Assembly: GCA_003445125.1 (NCBI GenBank)
Contig: DLVP01000094.1
Coordinates: 1,926 to 14,756, forward strand
Direction of reading: 5' to 3'
DNA: 12,831 nt
Origin: Oscillospiraceae bacterium
Lineage (GTDB): Bacteria; Bacillota; Clostridia; Oscillospirales; Ruminococcaceae
Under the pieces are notes generated by a model. The model was not told the origin of the DNA, made no database searches, and saw nothing but the letters and a program-made list of their open reading frames with translations. Of this stretch, positions 1 to 6,559 are shown piece by piece. How positions within the stretch are numbered: the first letter of the stretch is position 1; each line of letters starts with the position of its first letter. A program made the position numbers and the translations under genes.

Positions 1-18
1 TGCCGCCTTTCGGCGGCA
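1..18. other. Short GC-rich hairpin at the window edge
   Basis: A 7-bp stem (TGCCGCC / GGCGGCA) with a 4-nt loop sits exactly at the left edge. It could be the remnant of a terminator or intergenic element of the next gene to the left, but the flanking bases are outside the window and no T-run is visible on the plus side. The rest of 1-107 shows no coding signal that I can support. Confidence 0.3.
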
Positions 19-105
19 CCCGCGGGGATTTTTGTAAGCAGGGGAGAGGACTTTGCGGATAAAAAAATATCGGACAACCACTGCATTTTGCCAAAACGAC
101 GGATC

Positions 106-142
106 AAAAAAAGCTGCCCTCAATCAAGGAGGGCAGCTTTTT
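106..142. terminator. Bidirectional intrinsic terminator after the GH2 gene
   Basis: A perfect 14-bp stem (108-121 with 129-142) built on AGCTGCCCTC has a 7-nt loop and is flanked by an A-run and a T-run. It therefore ends in Ts on both strands. On the minus strand it lies about 55 nt past the GH2 stop codon, so it closes the HAD-GH2 operon. It could also stop plus-strand transcription arriving from the left. Confidence 0.85.
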
Positions 143-175
143 GTTGTCGAACAGTTCTAAAAAACCGTCCGTTTT

Positions 176-2509
176 TTATTTTTTCACTTCCACGCTCAGT
201 CGGGCGGGCGCAAGCCCGTCGGCAGTCGCGTACAGCGTCAGCTTGCCTTCCGTTTCGGTCAGCTTCACTGCCACGCTGCACAGTCCCGCAAACAGACGGC
301 GATCGGGGCACGCGGGCGGCGTGTGATCCGTAGCGACCGCACCCGTACCGACCAGCGTACCGATATAATTGCACTCAAAATGCACGGTCGGTTCGGCATC
401 GGGAACAAAGCGTCCGTCCTCGTCCTCGCAATAGCAGGTGAACAGCGCCACATCCTGTCCGTTGGCGCGGATGTCGTCGGCATTTTCCAACCGCAGCTTC
501 AGGCGCGCGGCTTTTTTCGTGGTTTCATGCGCGTCCTCGGCAACCTTTTTGCCGTCGATATAACCCACGGCGCGCATACTGCCCGCTCGGTATTCCACCT
601 GCCACTCGCAGTGCGAAAACCGCTCGCAGGTCTTTCTTCCGAGGCTCTTGCCGTCCAAATACAGTTCCACTTCGTCGCAGTTGGTGTACACCCAGAACGA
701 GATGATCTCGCCCTCGTGCCCGCTTAAGTTCATGTGCGGGAACAGGTGGAGCATCGGCTCGGACTTCCAGAAGGACTGATTGAGATAAAACGCGTCTTTC
801 TTCTGATAGTACAGGTCGATCGCGCCCGAAAAGCTCGACAGGCGCGGCCAGTTGCATTCTCCGCGGTGGTCGATGGCGATCCACTGGAACCCGCCGGCAA
901 TCCAGTCGATACCGCTGATGACTTTGGCGCTGTTCTGGCGGCCGCGGAACCACAGGTTGGTGTCCTGGTCGTAGATGTCGGGCAGATAGCCTTTGCGTGT
1001 CGCCACGACGCCCGCACGCGCGGAATAAGTGGCGCAGTTTTCGGACGAATAGATGCACTTGTCGGGGTACAGCTCGTGGAGCTTCTCCATGTGTTCGATA
1101 TTATAATTCACGCCGATGATGTCGCAAATGTCGAAAATCTGCGTGGCAAACGGGTCGTGCGACTGTGCCGCGGTGACGGGGCGGGTGGTGTCCAGCTCCT
1201 TGACGGCGGCGTACATGGTCTGAAAAATCTTTCTGCCCTGCGGGAAGGTGAAATACTCCTCCTCGTTGCCCATGCTCCACATAATCACGCACGGGTGGTT
1301 GCGGTCGCGGCGGATGAGCGTCTGAAGCTGTTCAATACCGTCGCGCGTGGACTCGAAAAAGCGCGTTTCATCCATCACCATGATGCCCTCGCGGTCAAAT
1401 GCGTCCATCTGGGCTTCGGTGTGCGGATAGTGCGACGTGCGGTAGGCGTTTGCGCCCATTTCCTTGATCAGCCGCGCCTTATGGCGGCAGATGTTGTCGG
1501 GCATGGCGCGTCCCGTCAGTCCGAAGTCCTGATGCGAGCAGACGCCGTTGATCTTGATCTTTTTGCCGTTGAGGTACAGTCCCGTTGGCTTGTACTCCAG
1601 CGTGCGGAAGCCGAACGTCGTGTCCGTTTCGTCAATTGCTTTGCCGTCCTCGATGACGGCGGTGTGAACGGTGTACAGATGCGGCGCGTCCAATTCCCAC
1701 AGCGCGGGATTTTCGACCTCGACCGACTGCATGACGGAAACCTTTCCCTTGCGCGGGACAGGGATGCCCTCGGTCAGCACCGACGCGACCTCCCGCTCCC
1801 CGTCATACACGGTCGAACGCAGGCTCACCGTGCGCGGCGAAAAACCGTCATTGCGCAGATCGGTGGAAATTTCGGTGTCCCACAGCGTTTCGGTTTTCTT
1901 TTGCGGTGCGGCAAACACGCCCCACAAATCCACGGCAACCGTATCGGTCACGCGCATCCACACGTGCCGATAAATGCCCGCGCCCTCATACCACCAGCTT
2001 TGATGGAACGGTCCGCTCTGCACATAGACCGCCAGTTTGTTGTCCTTGTCAAAAAACACAAAATCGGTGATATCCACCTCAAACGGCGTATAGGCACAAC
2101 TGTTGTGAAAGAGCTTGGTGCCGTTGAGATACACGTCCGCCTCCGCCGCCACGCCGTCGAAAAGCAGCGTAATGCGGGCGTTTTCGTCGGCGGGATCGAC
2201 GCGGAAATATTTTGCGTACCACGCGTTTTCATACTTGAAATATCCAAGGGAGGCGTTGTTTTCGGGCTTCGGCTCCTGTTCGATGAGGTAATCGTGCGGC
2301 AGATCTACAGGATACCACCGCTCCGTCGTGGGACGTCCGTTGTTTCCCCAATGTTCGGCGCGGCAGTCATACCCGGGTGACGCCGGTCCCCACAGCACCC
2401 GCGGGGTGTGCGCCGTGCGGTAGGCAAAGCATTTGTCGGGCGCTTCATCGATCGCCACGTCTCCCAAATGAAAGAACCAGCCTTTGTCCATGGAAATTGT
2501 CTTTCTCAT
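176..2509 (-). CDS. Glycoside hydrolase family 2 (beta-galactosidase-like), cytosolic
   Basis: This is a 777-residue retaining glycosidase of family GH2, predicted to release a terminal beta-linked sugar, most likely galactose, inside the cell. Residues about 60-200 form the jelly-roll sugar-binding domain (DVYLNG, WWYEGAGIYRHVW), about 205-300 an Ig-like domain, and about 305-560 the TIM barrel. The barrel carries RTSHYPH, the acid/base Glu416 in WSMGNEE and the nucleophile Glu490 in IYSSEN; their 74-residue spacing fits the family. C-terminal beta domains, probably DUF4982-like, run from about 600 to 777. There is no signal peptide, so substrate must be imported. I see no NxK signature of beta-glucuronidases, which argues against that activity, but the exact specificity is not readable from sequence. 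The ATG at 2509 has GGAGAG 5 nt upstream and overlaps the HAD gene's TGA by 4 bp, so the two are translationally coupled. Confidence 0.93.
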   Translation of the reverse strand: MRKTISMDKGWFFHLGDVAIDEAPDKCFAYRTAHTPRVLWGPASPGYDCRAEHWGNNGRPTTERWYPVDLPHDYLIEQEPKPENNASLGYFKYENAWYAKYFRVDPADENARITLLFDGVAAEADVYLNGTKLFHNSCAYTPFEVDITDFVFFDKDNKLAVYVQSGPFHQSWWYEGAGIYRHVWMRVTDTVAVDLWGVFAAPQKKTETLWDTEISTDLRNDGFSPRTVSLRSTVYDGEREVASVLTEGIPVPRKGKVSVMQSVEVENPALWELDAPHLYTVHTAVIEDGKAIDETDTTFGFRTLEYKPTGLYLNGKKIKINGVCSHQDFGLTGRAMPDNICRHKARLIKEMGANAYRTSHYPHTEAQMDAFDREGIMVMDETRFFESTRDGIEQLQTLIRRDRNHPCVIMWSMGNEEEYFTFPQGRKIFQTMYAAVKELDTTRPVTAAQSHDPFATQIFDICDIIGVNYNIEHMEKLHELYPDKCIYSSENCATYSARAGVVATRKGYLPDIYDQDTNLWFRGRQNSAKVISGIDWIAGGFQWIAIDHRGECNWPRLSSFSGAIDLYYQKKDAFYLNQSFWKSEPMLHLFPHMNLSGHEGEIISFWVYTNCDEVELYLDGKSLGRKTCERFSHCEWQVEYRAGSMRAVGYIDGKKVAEDAHETTKKAARLKLRLENADDIRANGQDVALFTCYCEDEDGRFVPDAEPTVHFECNYIGTLVGTGAVATDHTPPACPDRRLFAGLCSVAVKLTETEGKLTLYATADGLAPARLSVEVKK

Positions 2510-3171
2510 ACAATCTCTCCTTTGCGCAAATGCGTCTTTTCCCAGGCCGGGAAAGTGTCCACATAGGTGTCCGACAGCCGTTTCATTTCCTCCACGGTGT
2601 CCTCGTTGGTCGGGTCGGCAACCGTGGCGGTTTTCAGTCCCGCCGCTTTTGCCGCCCGAATTGCCAGGAGCGAGTCCTCAAACACCCACGTTTCCTCGGC
2701 AGGAGTGCCCAGCGCACTCAGCGCCGTTTCAAAAATTTTGGTTTCCGATTTGGAGGTGTTCAGCTCGGCACAGGTGAACACCGCGTCAAACATCTCCGAC
2801 AAATTCAACCGCTTCAGCGCGGGGTCGATCAGATGTCTGCCCGACGCCGTCGCCAGTGCGAGCTTCACGCCCTGCGCCTTCAGATCCCGTACTAGCTCCC
2901 ACGCGCCCTCTTTAAGCGGAAGCGTCTCGTGATACCGATGCTCCACCATTGCGTTGATTTCCGAAAAAATCTGCTCGGCAGATTTGTCCAGATGAAAAAA
3001 GTCACGAATATAAGCCGCCGATCGGTCAAGGCTCATCGTGCGGAATTCCTGCGTGATCCCCTGTGCCTGCAATCCGTTTTGCGTGAGATACTCCTCGCAC
3101 ACGGAAAACCACATCGGCATGGAATCCAGTAACGTACCGTCAAAATCAAAAATCGCGCCGTATATTTTCAT
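2506..3171 (-). CDS. HAD-superfamily subfamily IA phosphatase (beta-phosphoglucomutase-like)
   Basis: A 221-residue haloacid-dehalogenase-type hydrolase, probably acting on a small phosphorylated sugar or metabolite in the cytosol. Motif I is FDFDGTLLDS, with nucleophile Asp9 and Asp11. A helical cap follows, then motif II LATASG, a motif III lysine near NTSKSETK, and motif IV VFEDS, all as expected for subfamily IA. The sequence resembles beta-phosphoglucomutase and pseudouridine/sugar-phosphate phosphatases; substrate cannot be assigned. Two ATGs lie close together (3177 and 3171). I chose 3171 because GGAGG sits 7 nt before it but only 1 nt before the other. It is the first gene of an operon with the GH2 enzyme (4-bp ATGA overlap), suggesting it handles a phosphorylated product or by-product of the same sugar pathway; that link is inference. 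Confidence 0.88.
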   Translation of the reverse strand: MKIYGAIFDFDGTLLDSMPMWFSVCEEYLTQNGLQAQGITQEFRTMSLDRSAAYIRDFFHLDKSAEQIFSEINAMVEHRYHETLPLKEGAWELVRDLKAQGVKLALATASGRHLIDPALKRLNLSEMFDAVFTCAELNTSKSETKIFETALSALGTPAEETWVFEDSLLAIRAAKAAGLKTATVADPTNEDTVEEMKRLSDTYVDTFPAWEKTHLRKGEIV

Positions 3172-3192
3172 GGTCATCCCTCCGTTTTTTTC

Positions 3193-3221
3193 ATTGTACC
3201 AAATCGCAAAAGCAAAGTCAA
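3193..3221 (-). promoter_or_regulatory. Sigma-A promoter of the HAD-GH2 operon
   Basis: On the minus strand, TTGACT (3216-3221) is followed by a 17-bp spacer and TACAAT (3193-3198), each box matching consensus at five of six positions. The predicted start is about 15-20 nt before the HAD ribosome binding site, giving a very short leader. The -35 box lies only 3 bp from the terminator stem of the preceding permease gene. Confidence 0.75.
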
Positions 3222-3224
3222 TTG

Positions 3225-3260
3225 AAAAACTCCGTTCTCTCTTTTGAGAACGGAGTTTTT
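3225..3260. terminator. Intrinsic terminator of the permease gene, T-runs on both strands
   Basis: A perfect 15-bp stem (3225-3239 with 3246-3260) with core CTCCGTTCTC and a 6-nt loop. On the minus strand it begins 2 nt after the permease stop codon and ends in five Ts. The plus strand also has a six-T run, so it may work in both directions. Confidence 0.85.
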
Positions 3261-3262
3261 TG

Positions 3263-4363
3263 TCAGAGATAAGCACACGCGAATCCGAGAATCAGCAGCA
3301 GCCCGAAATTGATCGCGGAAAACAGCAGAAGATAGCGCCCGGGTTTCCGATCGGCACAGCGGTTGTACTCGCGGAAGGTAATCAGACTTGCCAGCGAAGA
3401 AATCAGCGTGCCGATGCCGCCGATGTTGACCGCCCGTAGCAGCGCGGCGTAGTTGTCCGTGAAGTGCGACAGCAGCACCGCCGACGGCACATTGCTGATG
3501 CACTGGCAGGACAAAATGCCGTACAACAGCGGATTTTTCCCGACCAGCCCGCTCAGCAGTTCCCGCACCGCATCGATCCGCGCCATGTTTCCCGAAAACA
3601 CGAAAAACGCGCAGAAAGTCAGCAGCAGTCCGTAATCCACCTGCCACAGGGCTTCGCGGTCAAGCAGCACCAGGGATGCCGTGATAATTCCTATGCCCCA
3701 CTCCCACGGGAGCAGACGAAACACCATGGCAATCGACAGAAAAAACAGCACAAGGTAGATTCCCGTCCGCACGGGCGAGGGCTTTTCGGAAATATAGTCC
3801 CCCACCGCCAGCGGCGTCGGACGCACAAACAGACAGCACACGGTAATCAGCACAAACGACAGCAGAAACGGCATTGCCATAATTTTCACAAACTCAGCAT
3901 TTCCGATATGATAAAAAGAGTACAGATACAGGTTCTGCGGGTTGCCGAACGGCGTGAGCATCCCGCCAAGGTTTGCCGCCACATTCTGCATGATGAACAC
4001 GAACGGAATGGATTTTCGGTTGCCCGTGCTGTCCAGCACGAAATAACCGAGCGGCAAAAACGTGATCAGCGCCATATCGTTGGCAATCAGCATCGACCCG
4101 AACAGCGTGATGTACACCAGCGCCAGCACCGCCGCCCGCAGATTTTTGAACACGCGCACGATGCTCCCCGCCACATAGCGGAAAAAGAAAATGTTGCGCA
4201 GTGCGCACACGACCGCCAGCGTTCCGTACAGGCAGGCGAGCGTTTTCAGATCAAAATATTCGAGATATTCCGCATCCGGCGGCACGAAGCACATCGTAAT
4301 CGCCGCGGCAATCAGCGCAATGCACAGCACGGCGTTTTTCTTCACAAAAGCTGTCAAGTTCAT
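3263..4363 (-). CDS. SLC13/ArsB-NhaD-like anion permease (ion transporter superfamily)
   Basis: A roughly 366-residue integral membrane protein made of about ten hydrophobic segments in two halves. The first half carries IANDMALITFLPLGY and the loop TPFGNPQN; the second carries the parallel SNVPSAVLL and NIGGIGTLIS motifs. These paired N-P motifs are characteristic of the IT superfamily (citrate/dicarboxylate, arsenite, Na+/H+ members), so it probably moves an organic or inorganic anion. Substrate is unknown; no arsenic-resistance genes are nearby, so I do not call it ArsB. The ATG at 4363 directly abuts GAGGG, leaving no room for ribosome spacing, whereas TTG at 4357 lies 7 nt after GAGG and may be the true start. 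The frame stays open further upstream to 4678, but that stretch contains two hairpins and a promoter and is not coding. The gene stands alone between terminators. Confidence 0.85.
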   Translation of the reverse strand: MNLTAFVKKNAVLCIALIAAAITMCFVPPDAEYLEYFDLKTLACLYGTLAVVCALRNIFFFRYVAGSIVRVFKNLRAAVLALVYITLFGSMLIANDMALITFLPLGYFVLDSTGNRKSIPFVFIMQNVAANLGGMLTPFGNPQNLYLYSFYHIGNAEFVKIMAMPFLLSFVLITVCCLFVRPTPLAVGDYISEKPSPVRTGIYLVLFFLSIAMVFRLLPWEWGIGIITASLVLLDREALWQVDYGLLLTFCAFFVFSGNMARIDAVRELLSGLVGKNPLLYGILSCQCISNVPSAVLLSHFTDNYAALLRAVNIGGIGTLISSLASLITFREYNRCADRKPGRYLLLFSAINFGLLLILGFACAYL

Positions 4364-4420
4364 CCCTCGTTTTTCAAAAACGCCGACCCGGATTGCCGCG
4401 CCGACGGAAAGCAGCCTTTC

Positions 4421-4459
4421 AAAAAATGTCGCGCGGTTTTGAAAAAACCGCGCGACATT
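4421..4459 (-). terminator. Terminator-like hairpin in the permease leader
   Basis: A perfect 16-bp inverted repeat (4425-4440 with 4444-4459; core GTCGCGCGG) has a 3-nt loop. On the minus strand it is followed by a T-run (4421-4426), the form of an intrinsic terminator; on the plus strand no T-run follows. It lies about 60 nt before the permease start codon and immediately after a putative promoter, so it may act as an attenuator, end a tiny RNA, or back up the terminator of the preceding CDF gene. Confidence 0.65.
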
Positions 4460-4460
4460 A

Positions 4461-4489
4461 AGCATACGCTTTTTTTCGACAAATTGCAA
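4461..4489 (-). promoter_or_regulatory. Putative promoter of the permease gene
   Basis: On the minus strand TTGCAA (4484-4489), a 17-bp spacer and TATGCT (4461-4466) each match sigma-A consensus at four of six positions. The predicted start (about 4454) falls inside the 5' arm of the adjacent hairpin. It is the only promoter-like pair I find between the CDF terminator and the permease. The match is moderate. Confidence 0.45.
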
Positions 4490-4602
4490 GCGTTTTGTGA
4501 AATCCGTGAAAAGATTTTCGGGCGGCAGGTCAAAACGCGTCGTTTTTGCCGCAAGGGCGGCTCCCGCAAAGCAGATTCTGAAATTTTTCGGAAGCAGACA
4601 CG

Positions 4603-4647
4603 CAAAACCCGCCCGCATTTTCAACTTTATGTTGAAAATGCGGGCGG
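4603..4647 (-). terminator. Intrinsic terminator of the CDF transporter gene
   Basis: A perfect 17-bp stem (4609-4625 with 4631-4647; core CCGCCCGCATTTT) has a 5-nt loop. It starts 17 nt after the CDF stop codon on the minus strand and is followed by GTTTTG, a short T-run. Confidence 0.75.
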
Positions 4648-4664
4648 ATTTCCTCTCGGTAATA

Positions 4665-5834
4665 TCATTTCCCGTCATAGCGGCGATCCACCGTGATCAC
4701 GCAGCGACACCGCGCGTCCTCGCGCCGCATCATTTCGTCGATTTGCTTTGCCAGCGCCTGCGCCTGTGCGTCGGTATACCGACGCGGCACTACCAGATCA
4801 AAAATCAGATTGATCCGTCCCGTGCCGTTGACCAATCGGAAATCGTGAAACGTCAGATCCTCATCCACTTCGCTTACAATCTCCCACAGCTGCCGCCGCT
4901 TTTCCAGCACCACTTCATCGTTGGTTTCGATCGGATCCATATGAATCACCAAAAGCACGCCGAGATCCCGCTGCACCTCGTGTTCGATTTTATCAATCAG
5001 TTCATGCGTCTCCTCCAGCGGGCTGTCGTTGGGAACTTCCGCATGAATCGTCGCCATATACCGACCGGGACCGTAGCTGTGGATAATCAGATCATGCGTG
5101 CCGATAATCCCGTCGTAGCTCATCACCTGCCGCACGATGCGCTTTTCCAGCTCCGGGTCGGCGGCTTCTCCGAGAAGCGGCGTCACCGTGTCCCGCACAA
5201 TGCCGATGCCCGACAGAATGACCAGCACGGCGACCGCCGCCCCCATAAAGCCGTCGAGGTTATAGGAAAACACGTGGGACAGTATCAGGGAAAGCACCGT
5301 CGCACCCGTGATCAGCACATCGCCGAACGCGTCCGCCGCGGTCGCCTTCATCACGGTTGAATCGATTTTCTTCCCCAATCGGCGGTTGAACAGTCCCAGC
5401 CACACCTTCACCAGCATCGACGCGGCAAGCAGTACCACCGTCAAAACCGAAAAGACCGTGTCGCTCGGGGCAAAAATTTTCTTTACCGAGCTTTCCAGGC
5501 AGGAAAGTCCGACTTCCAGCACCAGAAACGCCACAATCAGCGCGGCAATGTACTCCGCTCTGCCGTGTCCGAACGGATGATCCGCATCGCCCGGACGCGC
5601 CGCAATTTTCACGCCGACCAGACCGATGACCGACGAAGCGGCATCAGAAAGGTTATTGAACGCGTCTGCGGTGACGGAAATGCTTTGAATCAGTGTGCCG
5701 ACCGTGATTTTCAACGCAAACAGCAGCACGTTGGCAATCACGCCGACCACGCTTGCCATCACGCCGTATGCCGTGCGCACCTGCGGATTCTCCACCTGCT
5801 CGCTGTTTTTGACAAAGAGCCGCTCCAGTCCCAT
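4665..5834 (-). CDS. Cation diffusion facilitator, probable Mn2+ exporter (MntE-like)
   Basis: A 389-residue CDF-family membrane transporter, expected to export a divalent cation in exchange for protons as a homodimer. About six membrane segments span residues 25-225, followed by a cytoplasmic C-terminal domain (about 235-310, with an IHMDPIETND metal-binding-domain motif) and a tail of about 75 residues to the end. The membrane site reads N60-xxx-D64 in TM2 (FNNLSDA) and D168-xxx-D172 in TM5 (AADAFGD). This NDDD set is the one I know from pneumococcal MntE, rather than the His-containing set of Zn-type CDFs, so Mn2+ is the best guess. The loop HPFGHGRAEY is typical. An ATG at 5849 exists, but the ATG at 5834 has AGGTGA at the right distance. 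That AGGTGA contains the stop codon of the upstream small gene, so translation is coupled with a 4-nt gap. Confidence 0.92.
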   Translation of the reverse strand: MGLERLFVKNSEQVENPQVRTAYGVMASVVGVIANVLLFALKITVGTLIQSISVTADAFNNLSDAASSVIGLVGVKIAARPGDADHPFGHGRAEYIAALIVAFLVLEVGLSCLESSVKKIFAPSDTVFSVLTVVLLAASMLVKVWLGLFNRRLGKKIDSTVMKATAADAFGDVLITGATVLSLILSHVFSYNLDGFMGAAVAVLVILSGIGIVRDTVTPLLGEAADPELEKRIVRQVMSYDGIIGTHDLIIHSYGPGRYMATIHAEVPNDSPLEETHELIDKIEHEVQRDLGVLLVIHMDPIETNDEVVLEKRRQLWEIVSEVDEDLTFHDFRLVNGTGRINLIFDLVVPRRYTDAQAQALAKQIDEMMRREDARCRCVITVDRRYDGK

Positions 5835-5838
5835 ATGT

Positions 5839-6171
5839 TCACCTGACATTCCGATAGTATTTGAAGTACATCACCAATGTGCGTTCGCGGTTCTGAATCT
5901 CATCTGTTCCCCGCACCACTACGCCGTCGCCGCTCATCAGCTCGCCCAGCGTTACGCTGTCAAGCGGCGCGCGGAACTCCTCATGCCCGCACACGTGCAG
6001 CACCAGCTCTCCGTCCACGACGCAGACGCCGCCCTCTTTTCCGAGGACGGTTTCGGTGTAGGTCGCCGCATCCCGTTCGGTGATGTAATTGACCTCTTTG
6101 CCCGCAATGCGGGCGTAGACGTCCAGCGTTTCGCGGTTTTTCTGATCGTTCTTTTTCTTTTTGAAAAACAT
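5839..6171 (-). CDS. Conserved-looking small protein of unknown function, coupled to the CDF gene
   Basis: A 110-residue soluble protein that I do not recognise. It opens with a very basic stretch (MFFKKKKNDQKNR), continues with a mixed alpha/beta-like region rich in short beta strands (VYARIAGKEVNYI, GGVCVVDGELVLHVCG), and ends in an aromatic basic tail (VMYFKYYRNVR). There are only two cysteines, at about 50 and 61, and a His at 63; with the neighbouring metal exporter these could bind metal, but that is speculation. There is no signal peptide or membrane segment. The start at 6171 is supported by GGAGG 5 nt upstream; an open extension toward 6318 runs into repeat DNA and is rejected. Its stop codon lies within the ribosome binding site of the CDF gene. 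I see no convincing promoter upstream. Confidence 0.78.
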   Translation of the reverse strand: MFFKKKKNDQKNRETLDVYARIAGKEVNYITERDAATYTETVLGKEGGVCVVDGELVLHVCGHEEFRAPLDSVTLGELMSGDGVVVRGTDEIQNRERTLVMYFKYYRNVR

Positions 6172-6223
6172 AACTGCCTCCGTGAATGAATCGTTCGCAC
6201 TGCGGCATATGGGAAGTCCGCCG

Positions 6224-6243
6224 AAGACGCAAAACAGCGTCTT
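6224..6243. repeat. Small inverted repeat upstream of the small unknown gene
   Basis: A 7-bp stem AAGACGC / GCGTCTT with a 6-nt loop lies 53 nt upstream of the gene at 6171, in its 5' leader if transcription starts further right. No T-run follows on either strand, so it is not a terminator. Its role is unknown. Confidence 0.35.
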
Positions 6244-6256
6244 TCTGCCGCCTTTC

Positions 6257-6373
6257 GGTTTTGAAGCCTTGCATTTTGCCCTTGCTTTTTCTGCGGCACA
6301 GAGAAAAGACACGCACAAACATAGGCTCCCTCCGGGAGGGAGCTGTCGCGGAGCGACTGAGGGAGAACGCGAG
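6257..6373 (+). repeat. Two-hairpin intergenic repeat, copy 1 (A type)
   Basis: Module order is a GAAGCC...ATTTTGC lead, CTGCGGCACAGAG, ACGCACAAACATAGG, hairpin 1 (6325-6343, GCTCCCTC / GAGGGAGC), the link TG, hairpin 2 (6345-6357, GTCGC-GGA-GCGAC) and TGAGGGAG. The same order recurs at 6397, 9461, 9862 (minus) and 10062 (minus). Copy 2 follows in tandem with a 140-bp period. There is no open frame that makes sense and no transposase. It resembles the small dispersed structured repeats (MITE- or REP-like) of gut Clostridia. Confidence 0.8.
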
Positions 6374-6396
6374 ACTTTCGGGTTTTCGCCGTTTTC

Positions 6397-6522
6397 GGTG
6401 TTGAAACCTTAAATTTTGCTTCTGTTACTCTGTGGCACAAAGCCGAAATTTGCACCAACTCATGGCTTATTTCCGGGTAGGGAAGACGACGCGGAGCACC
6501 TGAGGGATTGTTTTGAAAGCAG
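6397..6522 (+). repeat. Two-hairpin intergenic repeat, copy 2 (B type, degenerate)
   Basis: Tandem partner of copy 1. It has GAAACCTTAAATTTTGC, CTCTGTGGCACAAAGCC, TTGCACCAACTCATGGC and GACGCGGAGCACCTGAGG followed by GATTGTTTTGAAAGC. It matches copy 5 (minus strand, 9925-10062) most closely, including ACAAAGCCGAAA, CATGGC and TGAGGGATTG. Both internal hairpins are decayed here. Together copies 1 and 2 fill most of the gene-free stretch 6172-6559; the remainder (6523-6559) holds an 8-bp stem, TTTTCGCC / GGCGAAAA, without a following T-run, just past the DUF1015 stop codon. Confidence 0.7.
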
Positions 6523-6559
6523 CGTTTTTTCGCCTTCAGGGGTGGCGAAAACCCTTGAT

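Noticed and set aside
734..2380. Long plus-strand open frame of 548 codons opposite the GH2 gene
   Set aside because: It is a codon-bias shadow of the GH2 gene on the other strand; its product is Val/Arg/His-rich without recognisable motifs, while the minus strand encodes all GH2 catalytic motifs.
176..2509. Beta-glucuronidase assignment for the GH2 enzyme
   Set aside because: The NxK motif that recognises the glucuronate carboxylate is not seen after the nucleophile.
3263..4363. Specific call as arsenite pump ArsB
   Set aside because: Only superfamily-level motifs are visible and no arsenic-resistance genes (arsR, arsC, arsA) are in the window.
4364..4678. N-terminal extension of the permease of about 105 residues
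   Set aside because: This stretch contains two perfect hairpins with T-runs and a promoter-like pair, and the translation has no membrane or family similarity.
3464..4696. Plus-strand open frame of 410 codons opposite the permease
   Set aside because: The product is extremely rich in Arg, Gln and His with no domain, and it runs through two terminator hairpins; it is an antisense shadow.
6257..6522. CRISPR array or phage attachment site
   Set aside because: The tandem pair has a 140-bp period with diverged internal hairpins, only two units, no spacer-like unique segments of constant length and no cas or integrase genes nearby.
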